From: an uncultured Bacteroidales bacterium
GTDB taxonomy: Bacteria; Bacteroidota; Bacteroidia; Bacteroidales; Bacteroidaceae
DNA length: 64,000 nucleotides
Direction of reading: 5' to 3'
Assembly: GCA_902760345.1 (NCBI GenBank)
Contig: CACWFY010000011.1
Span: forward strand, 1 to 64,000
Positions within the stretch are counted from its first letter, which is position 1; every line of letters starts with the position of its first letter. This document shows positions 45,668 to 55,126 of this stretch, piece by piece. A program made the position numbers and the translations under genes. The notes below the pieces were generated by a model. That model was not told the DNA's origin and searched no databases. It was given only the letters and a program-made list of their open reading frames with translations.

Positions 45668-47038
45668 TTATGCAGCCAACACCGTTTCTAGCCACAACAC
45701 TACAAAGCCCAAAATCCACCCCAGCAGCACCTTGGGTGTGATATGCTTGATATACCATCCAAACTTTACGTGTTCAGAGCGCATGAGTGCCAGTCCACAG
45801 ACATTACCCACCGACAACAGGCATCCGCCCACTGCCGTACCATAGGCAATAACCCTCCAGAAAGCACCATTGATACCTATATCGCCCACACCAATCTGAT
45901 AGAGCGAGATATTTGAAACGGCAATGGTGAAGGTGTCTACGACAGAGCTCAGCAATCCGGCGCCAATGCCCATCAGCCAAATGTCATGGACATAGGTATC
46001 AAACCATCCTGCTACGTCTTCCCACACGCCTGTTTCGGTTACAACGCCCATACCCAGCATAATGCCCATAACGAAGAGCACCTGTTGCAGCACGCCATAC
46101 TGTAACGACATAGGTATGCGGCGGTGTATCATCTGGTCGGCAATATACAGTTTGCGGTTAAAGGCTTCGTTGACCACCCATAGCACGCTGAGCACGCAGA
46201 GTGCTCCAAGGAACGGCGCCAGCTTGGTGATGTTATGGAACATGGGGATAAACCACAACCCGCCAATGCCGACTATCAGCATCACGAAACGCTGCCAGCG
46301 GTTCAGTCGCGTCGCATCACCACGATAGGGTGAAGCGCTCCAAGCGGTATCGAGGCGGTCGGGCAGTTCACGGCTGATGAGCCACGTAGGTATCACCCAT
46401 GCCAAGACGGCAGGAACACCCAGATAGCCCGAAAAATTGCTGGCCGTCACTGCTCCGTCGCCCCACAGCACCAATCCTATGGGGTCGCCAATGACCGTAA
46501 AACAGCCTCCACAGCAGGCTGCCACCACAATGGCCGATCCAACATACATGCGCTGACGCGAATTCTGCAGGACGTTATGCATCGCCACAAGCATCATCGT
46601 GGCCGTGGTGAGGTTGTCGAGATTGGCCGACAGCACAAAGGTGATGAGCGTGATGACCCAGATGAAGTGGCGTGAGTGGCGCGTGCGTATCCATTCGCTG
46701 ATAAAGTCGAAGCAGCCGTTATTGTTCAGCAACTCCACGATGGACATTGTCGCCAACAGGAACAACACGATAGCCGCTGCCTTGCCGACATATTTCAGGA
46801 AGATGTTGTGGTAGATAAACCACTTGACGTTTTCGCTATTGTGAAGCGTACTGCCCAGCCATTCCTTATAGTCCTCCGGATGTTGGTCCATCACATAGTC
46901 AGCTCCCCAGCAGACATAGACAATCCAACCAATGGTTCCAAGAAACATGGCGATGGCTGCTTTGTTAACTCCCGTCAGGTGGCCCGTTGCTATCAGCAGA
47001 TAGGCCAGTATGAGCATGGTGACGATGATGAGTGTCAT
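45668..47038 (-). CDS. nhaD: NhaD-type sodium:proton antiporter
   Basis: 456 residues with about 11-12 hydrophobic segments. It fits the ion transporter (IT) superfamily NhaD group: LGTIGWIVYVCWG, VLSANLDNLTTATMMLVAM, the GGCFTVIGDPIGLVLWG re-entrant-loop block (about 180) and LLSSVVDTFTIAVSNI (about 380). It exports Na+ against H+ in the inner membrane. The matching second loop, GGCLLSVGNVCGLALM, lies near residue 418. It is 30 bases downstream of the C69 peptidase gene. Confidence 0.88.
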   Translation of the reverse strand: MTLIIVTMLILAYLLIATGHLTGVNKAAIAMFLGTIGWIVYVCWGADYVMDQHPEDYKEWLGSTLHNSENVKWFIYHNIFLKYVGKAAAIVLFLLATMSIVELLNNNGCFDFISEWIRTRHSRHFIWVITLITFVLSANLDNLTTATMMLVAMHNVLQNSRQRMYVGSAIVVAACCGGCFTVIGDPIGLVLWGDGAVTASNFSGYLGVPAVLAWVIPTWLISRELPDRLDTAWSASPYRGDATRLNRWQRFVMLIVGIGGLWFIPMFHNITKLAPFLGALCVLSVLWVVNEAFNRKLYIADQMIHRRIPMSLQYGVLQQVLFVMGIMLGMGVVTETGVWEDVAGWFDTYVHDIWLMGIGAGLLSSVVDTFTIAVSNISLYQIGVGDIGINGAFWRVIAYGTAVGGCLLSVGNVCGLALMRSEHVKFGWYIKHITPKVLLGWILGFVVLWLETVLAA

Positions 47039-47068
47039 AGCTGTTCAGTGGTTTATTGTCGTTCGTCG

Positions 47069-48721
47069 TTATTCTTTAGGCACCAAGTAGCGGTCGCCAG
47101 AGTCTTTGATCAGCTTGCGGGCATACGGAGCAGGGTATCCTGGACGCTTGACGGTAGCACCCAGACCTTCGGCATTGCGCACAAAACGGCCGTTCTTTTC
47201 GGGTTTGCTGATCATGTCGTTGTACTTCACGATGAGGTGGAAGGCCAGCTGGCGCCAGCGTGCCAGCATCTGCTGGGCCTGTGCCACGCTATAGTCGTTG
47301 AGGTAGCGCTGCATCTCTTCCGTCTGCATGTATATCGCCTTCTCCTCGACACCGGATTGCTGGGCGAAGTAGGCTTGCTGCAATGAGTCGCGCACCTCGC
47401 GAAGCGTCGGGAACAGCATGGAATAGCGCGGATAGACCATGTTGCTCACCCAGTTTTCCACCCAATAGGCATTGCGGTCGCTGAAGTTCAGCGCGTCGGC
47501 CCCTGGCGTGTCGTAGCATTCGGGCAAGCGGGTCATCGAGCAGTAAATGGGCGTATAAGCCACCATATTGCCGTCGTCGTTGCCAAACCAGAAGCAGCCA
47601 CCCATCTGTCTTGGCAGCCATGAGCGCATCTGCGATACAAAGGTCCAGGCGGTCTGCTGCGTGGATGTAGGACGCTCGTTAAAGTATTTCTTGCCGTCGA
47701 CAGTAAAGAACAGCGGCGTGGGACGGTAAGGCATCTGCCAGATGCCGCCACCGATGTCGGTAGAGTCAATCTCCATCGGCGTGCCCTCGTAGTGGTCGCG
47801 CATATCGTTCATTACGTCTTGTACGCTGACCTTCTTGTCAGGAACCACCCATAGCGGCATATCCTCGGCCTGCGGGTCTTTGCCCAGCGCCCACGGAAGA
47901 TAGCGATCCATACCTTTGACGTGATGGTTAAAGAAGCTCCATACGCGGGCATCACAGATACGGCGTCCCGAAAAGTCGGGAGCGGCATAGGCCATCTTCC
48001 ACGAGAAGTCCTCGTCGCGACCACTGAACCACCCCATCTTACGGGCATACTTGATGACGTTCTTCGAGTAGAGCACATTCTGCTTGTCCTTCAGCGGAAA
48101 CTGTCCGATACGACTCTGGTTGGCATGTCCGCAGATAGCGTCGTCGGGGATGCGGCGAGCCACCCATACCACACGCTCTTTCGACTTCTGGCGGTCAGGG
48201 CCACAGCCTTGCATCTCGAGTATCCAGGCCTCATTGGGATCGCACAGGGTGAACGTCTCTCCCTCTGAGTAGTAGCCGTAGGTCTCGGCCAGCGTAGTCA
48301 TTACGCCGACAGCCTCGCGAGCAGTCTTCGAGCGCTGCAGGGCGATATATATCAGCGACCCGTAGTCAATAACACCCGTCGAGTCGACCATCTCCTCGCG
48401 ACCGCCATAGGTAGTCTCACCGATGGTTACCTGCCACTCGTTGATGTTGCCCACCACGTTATAGGTCTCAGCAGCTTCGGGTATCTCGCCCAGATACTTG
48501 TTGGTATCCCAGTCGTAGATTTTGCGCATGTCGCCCTGCTGATGGCGTGCGGCAGGATAGTGTGCCAGCTTCATAAACACACCGTACGAGTCGGCATTAT
48601 ACGAGCAGATCACCGAGCCGTCGACAGAAGCCTTCTTGCCTACAATAAAGTTGGTACAGGCCGAGGCATACAAGGCGGCCGTCAGCACCATAATCAGTAG
48701 TGTTATTCTTTGTTTCATCAT
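47069..48721 (-). CDS. C69 family dipeptidase
   Basis: 550 residues from the ATG at 48721; the longer frame runs upstream past the promoter and is rejected. After a signal peptide (LLIMVLTAALYASA) the mature protein would start at the catalytic Cys in CTNFIVGKKASVDGSVICSYNAD, as in N-terminal nucleophile hydrolases of this family. Other family blocks are EAWILEMQGCGP and VWVARRIPDDAICGHANQSRIG. It cuts dipeptides, probably in the periplasm. It heads the run that ends at the terminator near 40974. Confidence 0.88.
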   Translation of the reverse strand: MMKQRITLLIMVLTAALYASACTNFIVGKKASVDGSVICSYNADSYGVFMKLAHYPAARHQQGDMRKIYDWDTNKYLGEIPEAAETYNVVGNINEWQVTIGETTYGGREEMVDSTGVIDYGSLIYIALQRSKTAREAVGVMTTLAETYGYYSEGETFTLCDPNEAWILEMQGCGPDRQKSKERVVWVARRIPDDAICGHANQSRIGQFPLKDKQNVLYSKNVIKYARKMGWFSGRDEDFSWKMAYAAPDFSGRRICDARVWSFFNHHVKGMDRYLPWALGKDPQAEDMPLWVVPDKKVSVQDVMNDMRDHYEGTPMEIDSTDIGGGIWQMPYRPTPLFFTVDGKKYFNERPTSTQQTAWTFVSQMRSWLPRQMGGCFWFGNDDGNMVAYTPIYCSMTRLPECYDTPGADALNFSDRNAYWVENWVSNMVYPRYSMLFPTLREVRDSLQQAYFAQQSGVEEKAIYMQTEEMQRYLNDYSVAQAQQMLARWRQLAFHLIVKYNDMISKPEKNGRFVRNAEGLGATVKRPGYPAPYARKLIKDSGDRYLVPKE

Positions 48722-48741
48722 TGTTGTTTTATTATTGCATG

Positions 48742-48773
48742 CAAAGTTACAAAAAATATCCGACCCCTGCAAA
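48742..48773 (-). promoter_or_regulatory. Promoter of the C69 peptidase run
   Basis: On the minus strand TTTG (48773-48770), a 20-base spacer, TAACTTTG (48749-48742). Confidence 0.75.
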
Positions 48774-48816
48774 TTTTACACTAAAAATCAATAAAAAAAC
48801 AACGTCATTTTTAGCA

Positions 48817-49476
48817 TTACAAGTAGAAGTCGCCCGTCAGCGACAGATAGCGCTCGTCGCCAATGGTTACCTGCTCCACCTGACGTTCGCAAGGGTGTTT
48901 CCTGAAGGCCAGCAGATAGCGGCGTACGGGCTTCTTGACGGTGGTACGCACACCACAGACCCTACTCGGAAAGAATCCTTGTATCGTCGCCTCGTCTTCC
49001 ATACGCTGACGATAGTCGAAAGGCACCACCACCGACAACTCACCCTCGTCGTCCAGCAGTCGCCAGGCAGCCTGCATCAGTTCGGCATAGGTCAGCGTCG
49101 TAGCGTGACGGGCTACGCTACGCTGGGCATCCGGTGCCTTTAGCGAAGAGATGAAGAACGGCGGATTACACACTACCGCATCGTAACAGCCCTCATGCTG
49201 CTGTAGCGGTGCCTGCACCACCGTCACGCGGTCAGCAAAGGGCGAGCGACTGACGTTCATCCTCGCCTGCTCAGCGGCACCTTCGTCGATGTCAATAGCC
49301 GTCACGTGGCCGTCGGCATAGCGTTGCGCCAGCATCAACGCCACCACACCCGTTCCTGTCCCGGCATCCAACATCCGGCGCCCACCGTTGGCCCAGGCGC
49401 CCAGCAACACCCCGTCGGTACCCACCTTCATGGCGCACAGCTCCTGTTCTATGACAAACTGCTTGAATCGAAACAT
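48817..49476 (-). CDS. trmN6: tRNA1(Val) A37 N6-methyltransferase family protein
   Basis: 219 residues from MFRFKQFVI (49476), because the promoter -7 box lies 4 bases upstream of this ATG and inside the longer frame. The start FRFKQFVIEQELCAMKVGTDG (key part FKQFVI...MKVGTDG) is diagnostic for TrmN6 (YfiC). The AdoMet site is LDAGTGTGVVALML and the catalytic motif is VCNPPFF. It methylates N6 of A37 in tRNA1(Val). It is divergent from ruvC. Confidence 0.88.
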   Translation of the reverse strand: MFRFKQFVIEQELCAMKVGTDGVLLGAWANGGRRMLDAGTGTGVVALMLAQRYADGHVTAIDIDEGAAEQARMNVSRSPFADRVTVVQAPLQQHEGCYDAVVCNPPFFISSLKAPDAQRSVARHATTLTYAELMQAAWRLLDDEGELSVVVPFDYRQRMEDEATIQGFFPSRVCGVRTTVKKPVRRYLLAFRKHPCERQVEQVTIGDERYLSLTGDFYL

Positions 49477-49480
49477 ACTG

Positions 49481-49511
49481 CAAAGGTACGAATAAACGAG
49501 TGAAATGCAAA
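49481..49511 (-). promoter_or_regulatory. Promoter of trmN6
   Basis: On the minus strand TTTG (49511-49508), 19 bases, TACCTTTG (49488-49481). Transcription would start at or within a few bases of the ATG. Confidence 0.65.
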
Positions 49512-49552
49512 AGAAAAACGCTTTTTTCCTTTTCATTTCCGTTTTTTATCAC

Positions 49553-49560
49553 TACCTTTG
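49553..49560 (+). promoter_or_regulatory. -7 box of the ruvC promoter
   Basis: TACCTTTG overlaps the in-frame TTG at 49558, so that codon cannot be the start. The -33 region is T-rich without clear TTTG. Confidence 0.55.
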
Positions 49561-49569
49561 CCCACCGTA

Positions 49570-50127
49570 ATGGAAAAAGTAATATTGGGCATTGACCCCG
49601 GAACGAACATCATGGGATATGGTGTGCTGAAGGTGGTCGACAACAAGGCAGAGATGGTGACCATGGGCGTCATAGACCTGCGAAAGTTTGGCGACGGATA
49701 CTTGAAGCTGGGTCATATCTTCGAGCGCGTCACAGGCATCATCGAGGGCTACCTACCCGACGAGATGGCCGTTGAGGCACCATTCCTACAGAAGAACGTG
49801 CAGACCACCCTGAAGTTGGGGCGCGCACAGGGCACGGCCATTGCCGCAGCCATCCAGCGTGGTGTACCTGTCCACGAATATGCACCTATGAAAATCAAGA
49901 TGGCTATCACAGGCAACGGAGCAGCCTCGAAAGAACAGGTGGCGGGGATGCTGCAACGCCTGTTGCGGTTCGACAAGGACGCCCTTAACAAGTTTATGGA
50001 CGCTACCGACGCTCTCGCTGCTGCCTACTGCCATTACATGCAGATGAACCGTCCCGTCTCGCAGGTCAGCTACAAGGGCTGGAAAGATTTTGTGACCAAG
50101 AACCAGAGCCGCGTCAAGAAGCCCTGA
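49570..50127 (+). CDS. ruvC: Holliday junction resolvase RuvC
   Basis: 185 residues from the ATG at 49570. The four catalytic acids are visible: Asp in ILGIDPGTNIMGYG, Glu in VEAPFLQKN (about 66) and the two Asp of FMDATDALAAAYCH (about 139 and 142). KNVQTTLKLGRAQG matches the dimer helix. It cuts Holliday junctions with RuvAB during recombination and repair. The transcript begins a few bases before the ATG. It is followed by a repeat-rich gap of 486 bases. Confidence 0.95.
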   Translation: MEKVILGIDPGTNIMGYGVLKVVDNKAEMVTMGVIDLRKFGDGYLKLGHIFERVTGIIEGYLPDEMAVEAPFLQKNVQTTLKLGRAQGTAIAAAIQRGVPVHEYAPMKIKMAITGNGAASKEQVAGMLQRLLRFDKDALNKFMDATDALAAAYCHYMQMNRPVSQVSYKGWKDFVTKNQSRVKKP

Positions 50128-50153
50128 CATATTGAGTATTTTTACCCCAAAAT

Positions 50154-50313
50154 CTTGCAATCTTGCAACCTTGCAACCTTGCAAGACGTGCTTCCGTAAG
50201 TTGAAAAGAAGTTCTAATTCTAATATAATATATATATTATATTATAATTAGGCAATACACCCGCCATATAGGGAAACGCATCTTGCAAGGTTGCAAGATT
50301 GCAAGATTGCAAG
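50154..50313. repeat. Inverted repeat of TTGCAA heptads around an A/T palindrome
   Basis: Left arm 50154-50185 and right arm 50282-50313 are 32 bases each and inverted with a single mismatch. Each is four TTGCAA units about 8 bases apart. In the 96-base interior lies a second inverted repeat, 50214-50251, 38 bases, one mismatch pair, mostly TA-rich (CTAATT...AATTAG ends). The whole could fold into a cruciform or long hairpin. It may be a MITE-like mobile repeat or a protein-binding array; no gene lies inside. Confidence 0.8.
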
Positions 50314-50378
50314 AAAGTGTGTACTTCCCTAGAAAAACACATCCAAACAAAAATATTCAAAAACTTTTACAAATATAA

Positions 50379-50410
50379 TTTGGAGGGAAAGGTTATTTTT
50401 CGTACCTTCG
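50379..50410 (+). promoter_or_regulatory. Promoter for repeat copy B
   Basis: TTTG (50379-50382), a 20-base spacer and TACCTTCG (50403-50410), one base off the -7 consensus. It points at repeat copy B rather than at a recognisable gene. Confidence 0.55.
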
Positions 50411-50416
50411 CATTGT

Positions 50417-50550
50417 CATTCAGAGGAGTAACAGTCAACCCTGCTGATAGTCAGCGGTCCGGAACGAAGGGAGATGTAAGGAGGTCAGCGACGATGTGGC
50501 ACAAGATGACCGACGATGTGGCACAAGATGGCCCTCGATGTGGCACAAGA
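50417..50550 (+). repeat. Dispersed promoter-linked repeat, copy B, with 22-base tandem tail
   Basis: Matches copy A at 1-90 (minus) through AGTCAACCC, GATA, CAGCGGTCCGGAACGA and GATGTGGCAC. Here the 16-mer GATGTGGCACAAGATG is repeated three times (50493-50508, 50515-50530, 50537-50552) with 6-base spacers. One frame is open through the region (VNPADSQRSGT, then MWHK and VAQD), but copy A gives no start codon for it. The rest of the 50128-50613 gap shows no gene. Confidence 0.6.
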
Positions 50551-50572
50551 TGAAAGATAAACGCGCGAAAAG

Positions 50573-50604
50573 TTTGGTATGCTCATAAATAATTGTTACC
50601 TTTG
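50573..50604 (+). promoter_or_regulatory. Promoter of the double ABC ATPase operon
   Basis: TTTG (50573-50576), a 20-base spacer, TACCTTTG (50597-50604); ATG follows at 50614. Confidence 0.75.
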
Positions 50605-50613
50605 CAGGCAAGT

Positions 50614-51921
50614 ATGACAACAGGAAAAGTGACAGCCGTCGCAGGACGGAACGGTAGCGGAAAGACGCAGTATATCGAGCAGTTGCGACGCCAACTGGCC
50701 TCGGACAAGGTGAGGTATATCGCTTTTACCGACTCGTATGGCGTCAACGTCGACGGACAGTACTACCTGCAACTGCGCTGGAACCAGCACGACATCGACC
50801 ACGAGACGCCCACCGTCGGTGAATTGCTGGAGAAAGCCTTCCTGATGGCTGGCGAGGACAGTGCCGACCGCCGCCAGCTGCGCGACCATCTGTACCGTCT
50901 GTTCCACATGGAGACGCTGCTGGACAAATACATCATCACGCTGTCGAGCGGCGAGCTGCGAAAGTTCCAGCTGACAAAGACGCTCTTTGCCAACCCTTCG
51001 CTGCTCATCATGGACAACCCCTTTATCGGCCTCGACGCCGAGACGCGCGACCAGCTGAAAGCGCTTCTGTACATGCTGGCCAACGAGCGCGACATGGAGA
51101 TCATGCTCGTCATGTCGAAGACCGACGACATACCCGCGTTTGTCAGCGAAATAAAGTGGGTTGGAGAACAGCAGCCCGTACCGCCACACGTGCTGTCGGA
51201 CGATAAGCGCAATGCCATACTGTCGCTGCCATATACCGACAACGACTACGACTGCCAACATGTCATAGACATGCGGAAGGTCACCATCCGCTACGGCGAG
51301 CGCACCATACTGAAAGACGTCGACTGGACCGTCAGAAACGGAGAACGATGGGCACTGTCAGGACAAAACGGCAGTGGAAAGTCGACACTCCTCTCGCTGG
51401 TATGTGCTGACAATCCGCAGAGCTACGCCTGCGACATCACCCTCTTCGACCGTCCGCGAGGCTCTGGCGAGACCATCTGGGACATCAAGCGACACATCGG
51501 CTACGTATCGCCCGAGATGCACCGCTCCTACAAGCGCAACCTGCCCGCCATACGTATCGTCGCCAGCGGACTGACCGACTCCATCGGACTGTATGTCGTA
51601 CCCAAGCCACAAGACTACGACAAGTGTCGCTGGTGGATGGACATCTTCGGCATAGGACACCTGGCAGAACGTCCTTTCCTACAGCTGTCGAGTGGCGAGC
51701 AACGACTGGTGCTGCTGGCACGTGCCTTCGTCAAAGACCCGCAGCTGCTGATCCTCGACGAGCCCCTGCACGGACTGGACCTCTGGAACCGACGACTAGT
51801 CAAGGACATTATCGAGACTTTCTGCCAGCGCCGGGGCAAGACAGCCATCATTGTGACCCATTATCAAGAGGAGTTGCCCGACATTATCACGAATAAATTA
51901 TACTTAAAGAAACAGATATGA
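50614..51921 (+). CDS. ABC ATPase with two nucleotide-binding domains (ModF-like)
   Basis: 435 residues from the ATG at 50614, since the promoter overlaps the TTG at 50593. Domain 1 has Walker A AGRNGSGKTQY and signature LSSGELRKFQLTK with LLIMDNPFIGLD, where Asn replaces the catalytic Glu. Domain 2 has SGQNGSGKSTLLSL, signature LSSGEQRLVLLA and LLILDEPLHGLD. There is no membrane domain. The layout resembles ModF/PhrA-type double ATPases of unclear role. Domain 1 probably hydrolyses poorly. It overlaps the next gene by 4 bases. Confidence 0.82.
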   Translation: MTTGKVTAVAGRNGSGKTQYIEQLRRQLASDKVRYIAFTDSYGVNVDGQYYLQLRWNQHDIDHETPTVGELLEKAFLMAGEDSADRRQLRDHLYRLFHMETLLDKYIITLSSGELRKFQLTKTLFANPSLLIMDNPFIGLDAETRDQLKALLYMLANERDMEIMLVMSKTDDIPAFVSEIKWVGEQQPVPPHVLSDDKRNAILSLPYTDNDYDCQHVIDMRKVTIRYGERTILKDVDWTVRNGERWALSGQNGSGKSTLLSLVCADNPQSYACDITLFDRPRGSGETIWDIKRHIGYVSPEMHRSYKRNLPAIRIVASGLTDSIGLYVVPKPQDYDKCRWWMDIFGIGHLAERPFLQLSSGEQRLVLLARAFVKDPQLLILDEPLHGLDLWNRRLVKDIIETFCQRRGKTAIIVTHYQEELPDIITNKLYLKKQI

Positions 51922-52394
51922 AGAAACTGATTGTACTCCTGCTGCTGGCCATCAGCGCCACAGCATACAGCCAAGAGGCATACAGCGAACTGCGCCGCAA
52001 AGCCAGCGCTACCGTTAGTGACCCGAAGACCAATACGCTGGTCAGGCAAATCAGCCAGTTCAAGCTGGACGCGCTGAACTATATGGCCATCAAAATGCGC
52101 GAGCAAATGCCCGACTCTACGGCGGAATTCCTTGACAAGCAGGCCATCGCTATGGACAATTTCGTCAACTACTACGTAGAAAAACTCATCGAGTCGACCA
52201 AGAAGCCCAACGTCGACCAGGTGAACATGATCAAGATGTTCATGGACGCCAGCTACTCGAACCCACTGTTCAACGACAAAGACACAGAACTCGTACTGAG
52301 CTACTACAACCGCGCAGAGTGTCTGACACGCTTCTCGCTCGACACCGACTGGCGGCGGGCGGCAGCAGCCATCTACTATCTATATCATAAGTAA
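51918..52394 (+). CDS. Exported protein of unknown function
   Basis: 158 residues with a signal peptide (MKKLIVLLLLAISATAYSQ). The mature part is helical, about 138 residues, with no recognised domain. Start overlaps the ABC gene by 4 bases (ATGA), so translation is coupled. It probably works in the periplasm. clpC follows 42 bases later. Confidence 0.75.
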   Translation: MKKLIVLLLLAISATAYSQEAYSELRRKASATVSDPKTNTLVRQISQFKLDALNYMAIKMREQMPDSTAEFLDKQAIAMDNFVNYYVEKLIESTKKPNVDQVNMIKMFMDASYSNPLFNDKDTELVLSYYNRAECLTRFSLDTDWRRAAAAIYYLYHK

Positions 52395-52436
52395 GGCCGC
52401 GCGGTTTGGCACGATGTTTGCAAAAAAGAGTGGTGT

Positions 52437-55001
52437 ATGACAAGTCAATTCACGCCTAAGGTATCAGAGATTCTCGCATTTTCGCGCGAAGAGGCCAGCC
52501 GACTGGCAAGCCACAGCGTAGGTCCCGAGCACCTGCTACTGGGACTGATGCGCAGTAGGGAGGGACGCGTACTCAGCGTGTTCCAACGGCTGAACGTCAA
52601 CCTGCAGTCGGTGAAAACGGAACTCGAGAATCGCGTGCGCGAAGATGAAATAGGAATGCCCATCACCACCAGCGAACTCGTGCTGAACGAAAAAGCCAGC
52701 AACATACTCAAGCTGGCCGTGCTGGAAGCACGCATCCAGCGCACCACCAGAGTAGACGAGCAACACCTGCTCCTGGCCATACTGCACGACAGGGTGGAGA
52801 ATGGCGCCAAACAAGTATTGGAAATGAACAACATGAACTACGAAGACGTACTCACGCTGCTAAGCGTAAAGGACGGTGTCAAGGATACTGTCAAAGACGG
52901 CATCGGACTGCCCGACGAAGACTACGAGGAAGAAAAGCCCGCAAGTGCCAACGGCAATGCCGCCAACAACACACAAACGGCCACACAGGCCAAGACGAAG
53001 TCGAAAACGCCTGTGCTCGACAACTTCGGCATTGACCTGACCGAACGTGCCGCACAGGGAAAACTGGACCCCTGCGTAGGCCGCGAACGCGAGATACAGC
53101 GCGTACTGGAAATACTGGGTCGCCGCAAGAAAAACAACCCCATACTCATTGGCGAGCCGGGTGTGGGTAAAAGCGCCATCGTCGAAGGACTGGCTGAGAT
53201 GATTGCCTCGCACCATTGCTCACCCGCCCTCTTCAACAAGTCTATCTACACGCTCGACATGACGGGTATTGTAGCCGGCACGAAATATCGTGGACAATTT
53301 GAAGAGCGCATGAAGATGCTGGTGAAAGAACTCGAACAGTCGCCCGACATTATTGTCTTCATCGACGAGATACACACACTCATCGGCGCTGGTAGTACAC
53401 CAGGTAGCATGGATGCCGCCAACATACTGAAACCGGCACTGGCACGAGGCACCATCAAATGCATAGGCGCCACGACGCTCGACGAATACCGTAATAGCAT
53501 TGAAAAGGACGGAGCATTGGAACGCCGATTCCAGAAAGTGCTTGTAGAACCGACCACCAACGAAGAAACACTCGAGATACTGCGTAACATCCGCGGACGC
53601 TACGAGTATCACCACCACGTCAACTATACAGACGAGGCCCTGGAAGCCTGCGTGCGACTCACCGACCGCTACGTCACCGACCGCTTCATGCCTGACAAGG
53701 CCATCGACGCCCTCGACGAGACGGGCTCGCGCGTACATCTGCAGACAGCCATCATACCACCTGAAATCAGAGACAAGGAAGCCGAGATAAAAGCCATCAA
53801 GGAAAAGAAAACAAAAGCCGTCGGCAATCAAGACTACGAACTGGCCGCAAGCTATCGCGACCGCCAGACCGTATTGGAACAGGAGTTGCAGGAGCTGAAC
53901 CGCAAATGGCTGGAAGGTGAGGAAGAGGTCAGGCAGACCGTCACCGCCGAACAGGTGACCGAAGTGGTGTCATACATGACGGGAATACCCGTTCAGCGTA
54001 TGGCTCAGGAAGAAGGCGTCAGACTGAAAGGAATGGCCAACGAACTCAAGGCACACGTCATTGCGCAAGACAAGGCCATCGACAAAATGGTGAAGGCCAT
54101 ACAGCGTAATCGTGTAGGTCTGAAAGACCCCAACCACCCCATCGGTGCCTTTATGTTCCTGGGACCGACAGGCGTCGGAAAAACCTATCTGGCCAAGAAA
54201 CTCGCAGAATTTATGTTTGGCTCCAGCGACGCCCTGATACGTGTCGACATGAGCGAATATACTGAGGCGTTCAATGTGTCGCGCCTGATTGGTGCGCCTC
54301 CAGGATATGTGGGCTACGAAGAAGGCGGACAACTGACGGAGCGTGTACGTCGCCATCCCTACTCCATCGTCTTGCTCGACGAGATAGAGAAGGCTCACGG
54401 CAACGTATTCAATCTGTTACTGCAGGTACTGGACGAAGGACGACTGACCGACGGCAACGGACGCTTTGTGGACTTCCGCAATACCGTCATCATTATGACC
54501 TCGAACGCAGGAACGCGTCAATTGAAAGAATTTGGTCGAGGAGTAGGCTTCAGCGCCACATCATCATCGGCACTGGCTCTGAATGAGCAGGACAAGGAAC
54601 ACGCACGACAGATTGTACAGAAGGCCCTTTCCAAGCAGTTCTCACCAGAGTTCCTGAACCGCCTCGACGAAATCATCACCTTCGACCAGCTGGATTTGGA
54701 CGCCATCAAACGGATTATCGACGTAGAACTGCAGGCACTCTACAAGCGAATAGCAGAACTGGGCTACGAGGTTAACCTCAGCGACGAGGCTAAGGCTTTT
54801 GTTGCCGAAAAGGGCTATGATGTACAGTTTGGAGCACGTCCGCTAAAACGAGCCATACAGTCGTATATCGAAGATGGTATCTCGGAATTGATCGTCAACG
54901 GAGAACTGCCACCCAAGGGCACTATATATATAAATAAGGTGGAAGGAAAAGACGAGTTATCATTTTCTCTTGATTTAAATCAATTAAGTAACAAAACGTA
55001 A
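52437..55001 (+). CDS. clpC: ClpC-type Clp protease ATPase subunit
   Basis: 854 residues. An N-terminal Clp repeat domain (1-145, [22 protein letters not shown] as its start, key part GPEHLLLG) and a linker are followed by AAA module 1 with [11 protein letters not shown] and [17 protein letters not shown]-like middle segment [14 protein letters not shown] comes next, then module 2 with [14 protein letters not shown] and LLDEIEKAH. It unfolds proteins for ClpP. It is ClpC rather than ClpB because the middle domain is short. No promoter box is seen in the 42-base gap upstream. Confidence 0.92.
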   Translation: MTSQFTPKVSEILAFSREEASRLASHSVGPEHLLLGLMRSREGRVLSVFQRLNVNLQSVKTELENRVREDEIGMPITTSELVLNEKASNILKLAVLEARIQRTTRVDEQHLLLAILHDRVENGAKQVLEMNNMNYEDVLTLLSVKDGVKDTVKDGIGLPDEDYEEEKPASANGNAANNTQTATQAKTKSKTPVLDNFGIDLTERAAQGKLDPCVGREREIQRVLEILGRRKKNNPILIGEPGVGKSAIVEGLAEMIASHHCSPALFNKSIYTLDMTGIVAGTKYRGQFEERMKMLVKELEQSPDIIVFIDEIHTLIGAGSTPGSMDAANILKPALARGTIKCIGATTLDEYRNSIEKDGALERRFQKVLVEPTTNEETLEILRNIRGRYEYHHHVNYTDEALEACVRLTDRYVTDRFMPDKAIDALDETGSRVHLQTAIIPPEIRDKEAEIKAIKEKKTKAVGNQDYELAASYRDRQTVLEQELQELNRKWLEGEEEVRQTVTAEQVTEVVSYMTGIPVQRMAQEEGVRLKGMANELKAHVIAQDKAIDKMVKAIQRNRVGLKDPNHPIGAFMFLGPTGVGKTYLAKKLAEFMFGSSDALIRVDMSEYTEAFNVSRLIGAPPGYVGYEEGGQLTERVRRHPYSIVLLDEIEKAHGNVFNLLLQVLDEGRLTDGNGRFVDFRNTVIIMTSNAGTRQLKEFGRGVGFSATSSSALALNEQDKEHARQIVQKALSKQFSPEFLNRLDEIITFDQLDLDAIKRIIDVELQALYKRIAELGYEVNLSDEAKAFVAEKGYDVQFGARPLKRAIQSYIEDGISELIVNGELPPKGTIYINKVEGKDELSFSLDLNQLSNKT

Positions 55002-55029
55002 GCGTTTTCGTAATTTTTCTGTCGAATTG

Positions 55030-55061
55030 TTTGGTGATTCAGAGTTTTTGCTGTAATTTTG
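55030..55061 (+). promoter_or_regulatory. Promoter of gdhA
   Basis: TTTG (55030-55033), a 20-base spacer, TAATTTTG (55054-55061); leader of about 60 bases. Confidence 0.75.
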
Positions 55062-55126
55062 TACCCGAAATAAGAAAATCAATCCATTTTCAATAGTACA
55101 AGTAACTCTTAAAACGTAAAAAGATT

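Noticed and set aside
50214..50251. A/T palindrome as the ruvC terminator
   Set aside because: Stem is nearly all A/T with no T tract after it, and it lies almost 90 bases after the stop.
50493..50552. Possible short CRISPR array
   Set aside because: Only three 16-base repeats with 6-base spacers and no cas genes; spacers are far too short.
50299..50553. Open frame of 84 codons through repeat copy B
   Set aside because: It begins inside the TTGCAA repeat upstream of the promoter at 50379-50410 and owes its end to the tandem array; copy A does not keep a start codon.
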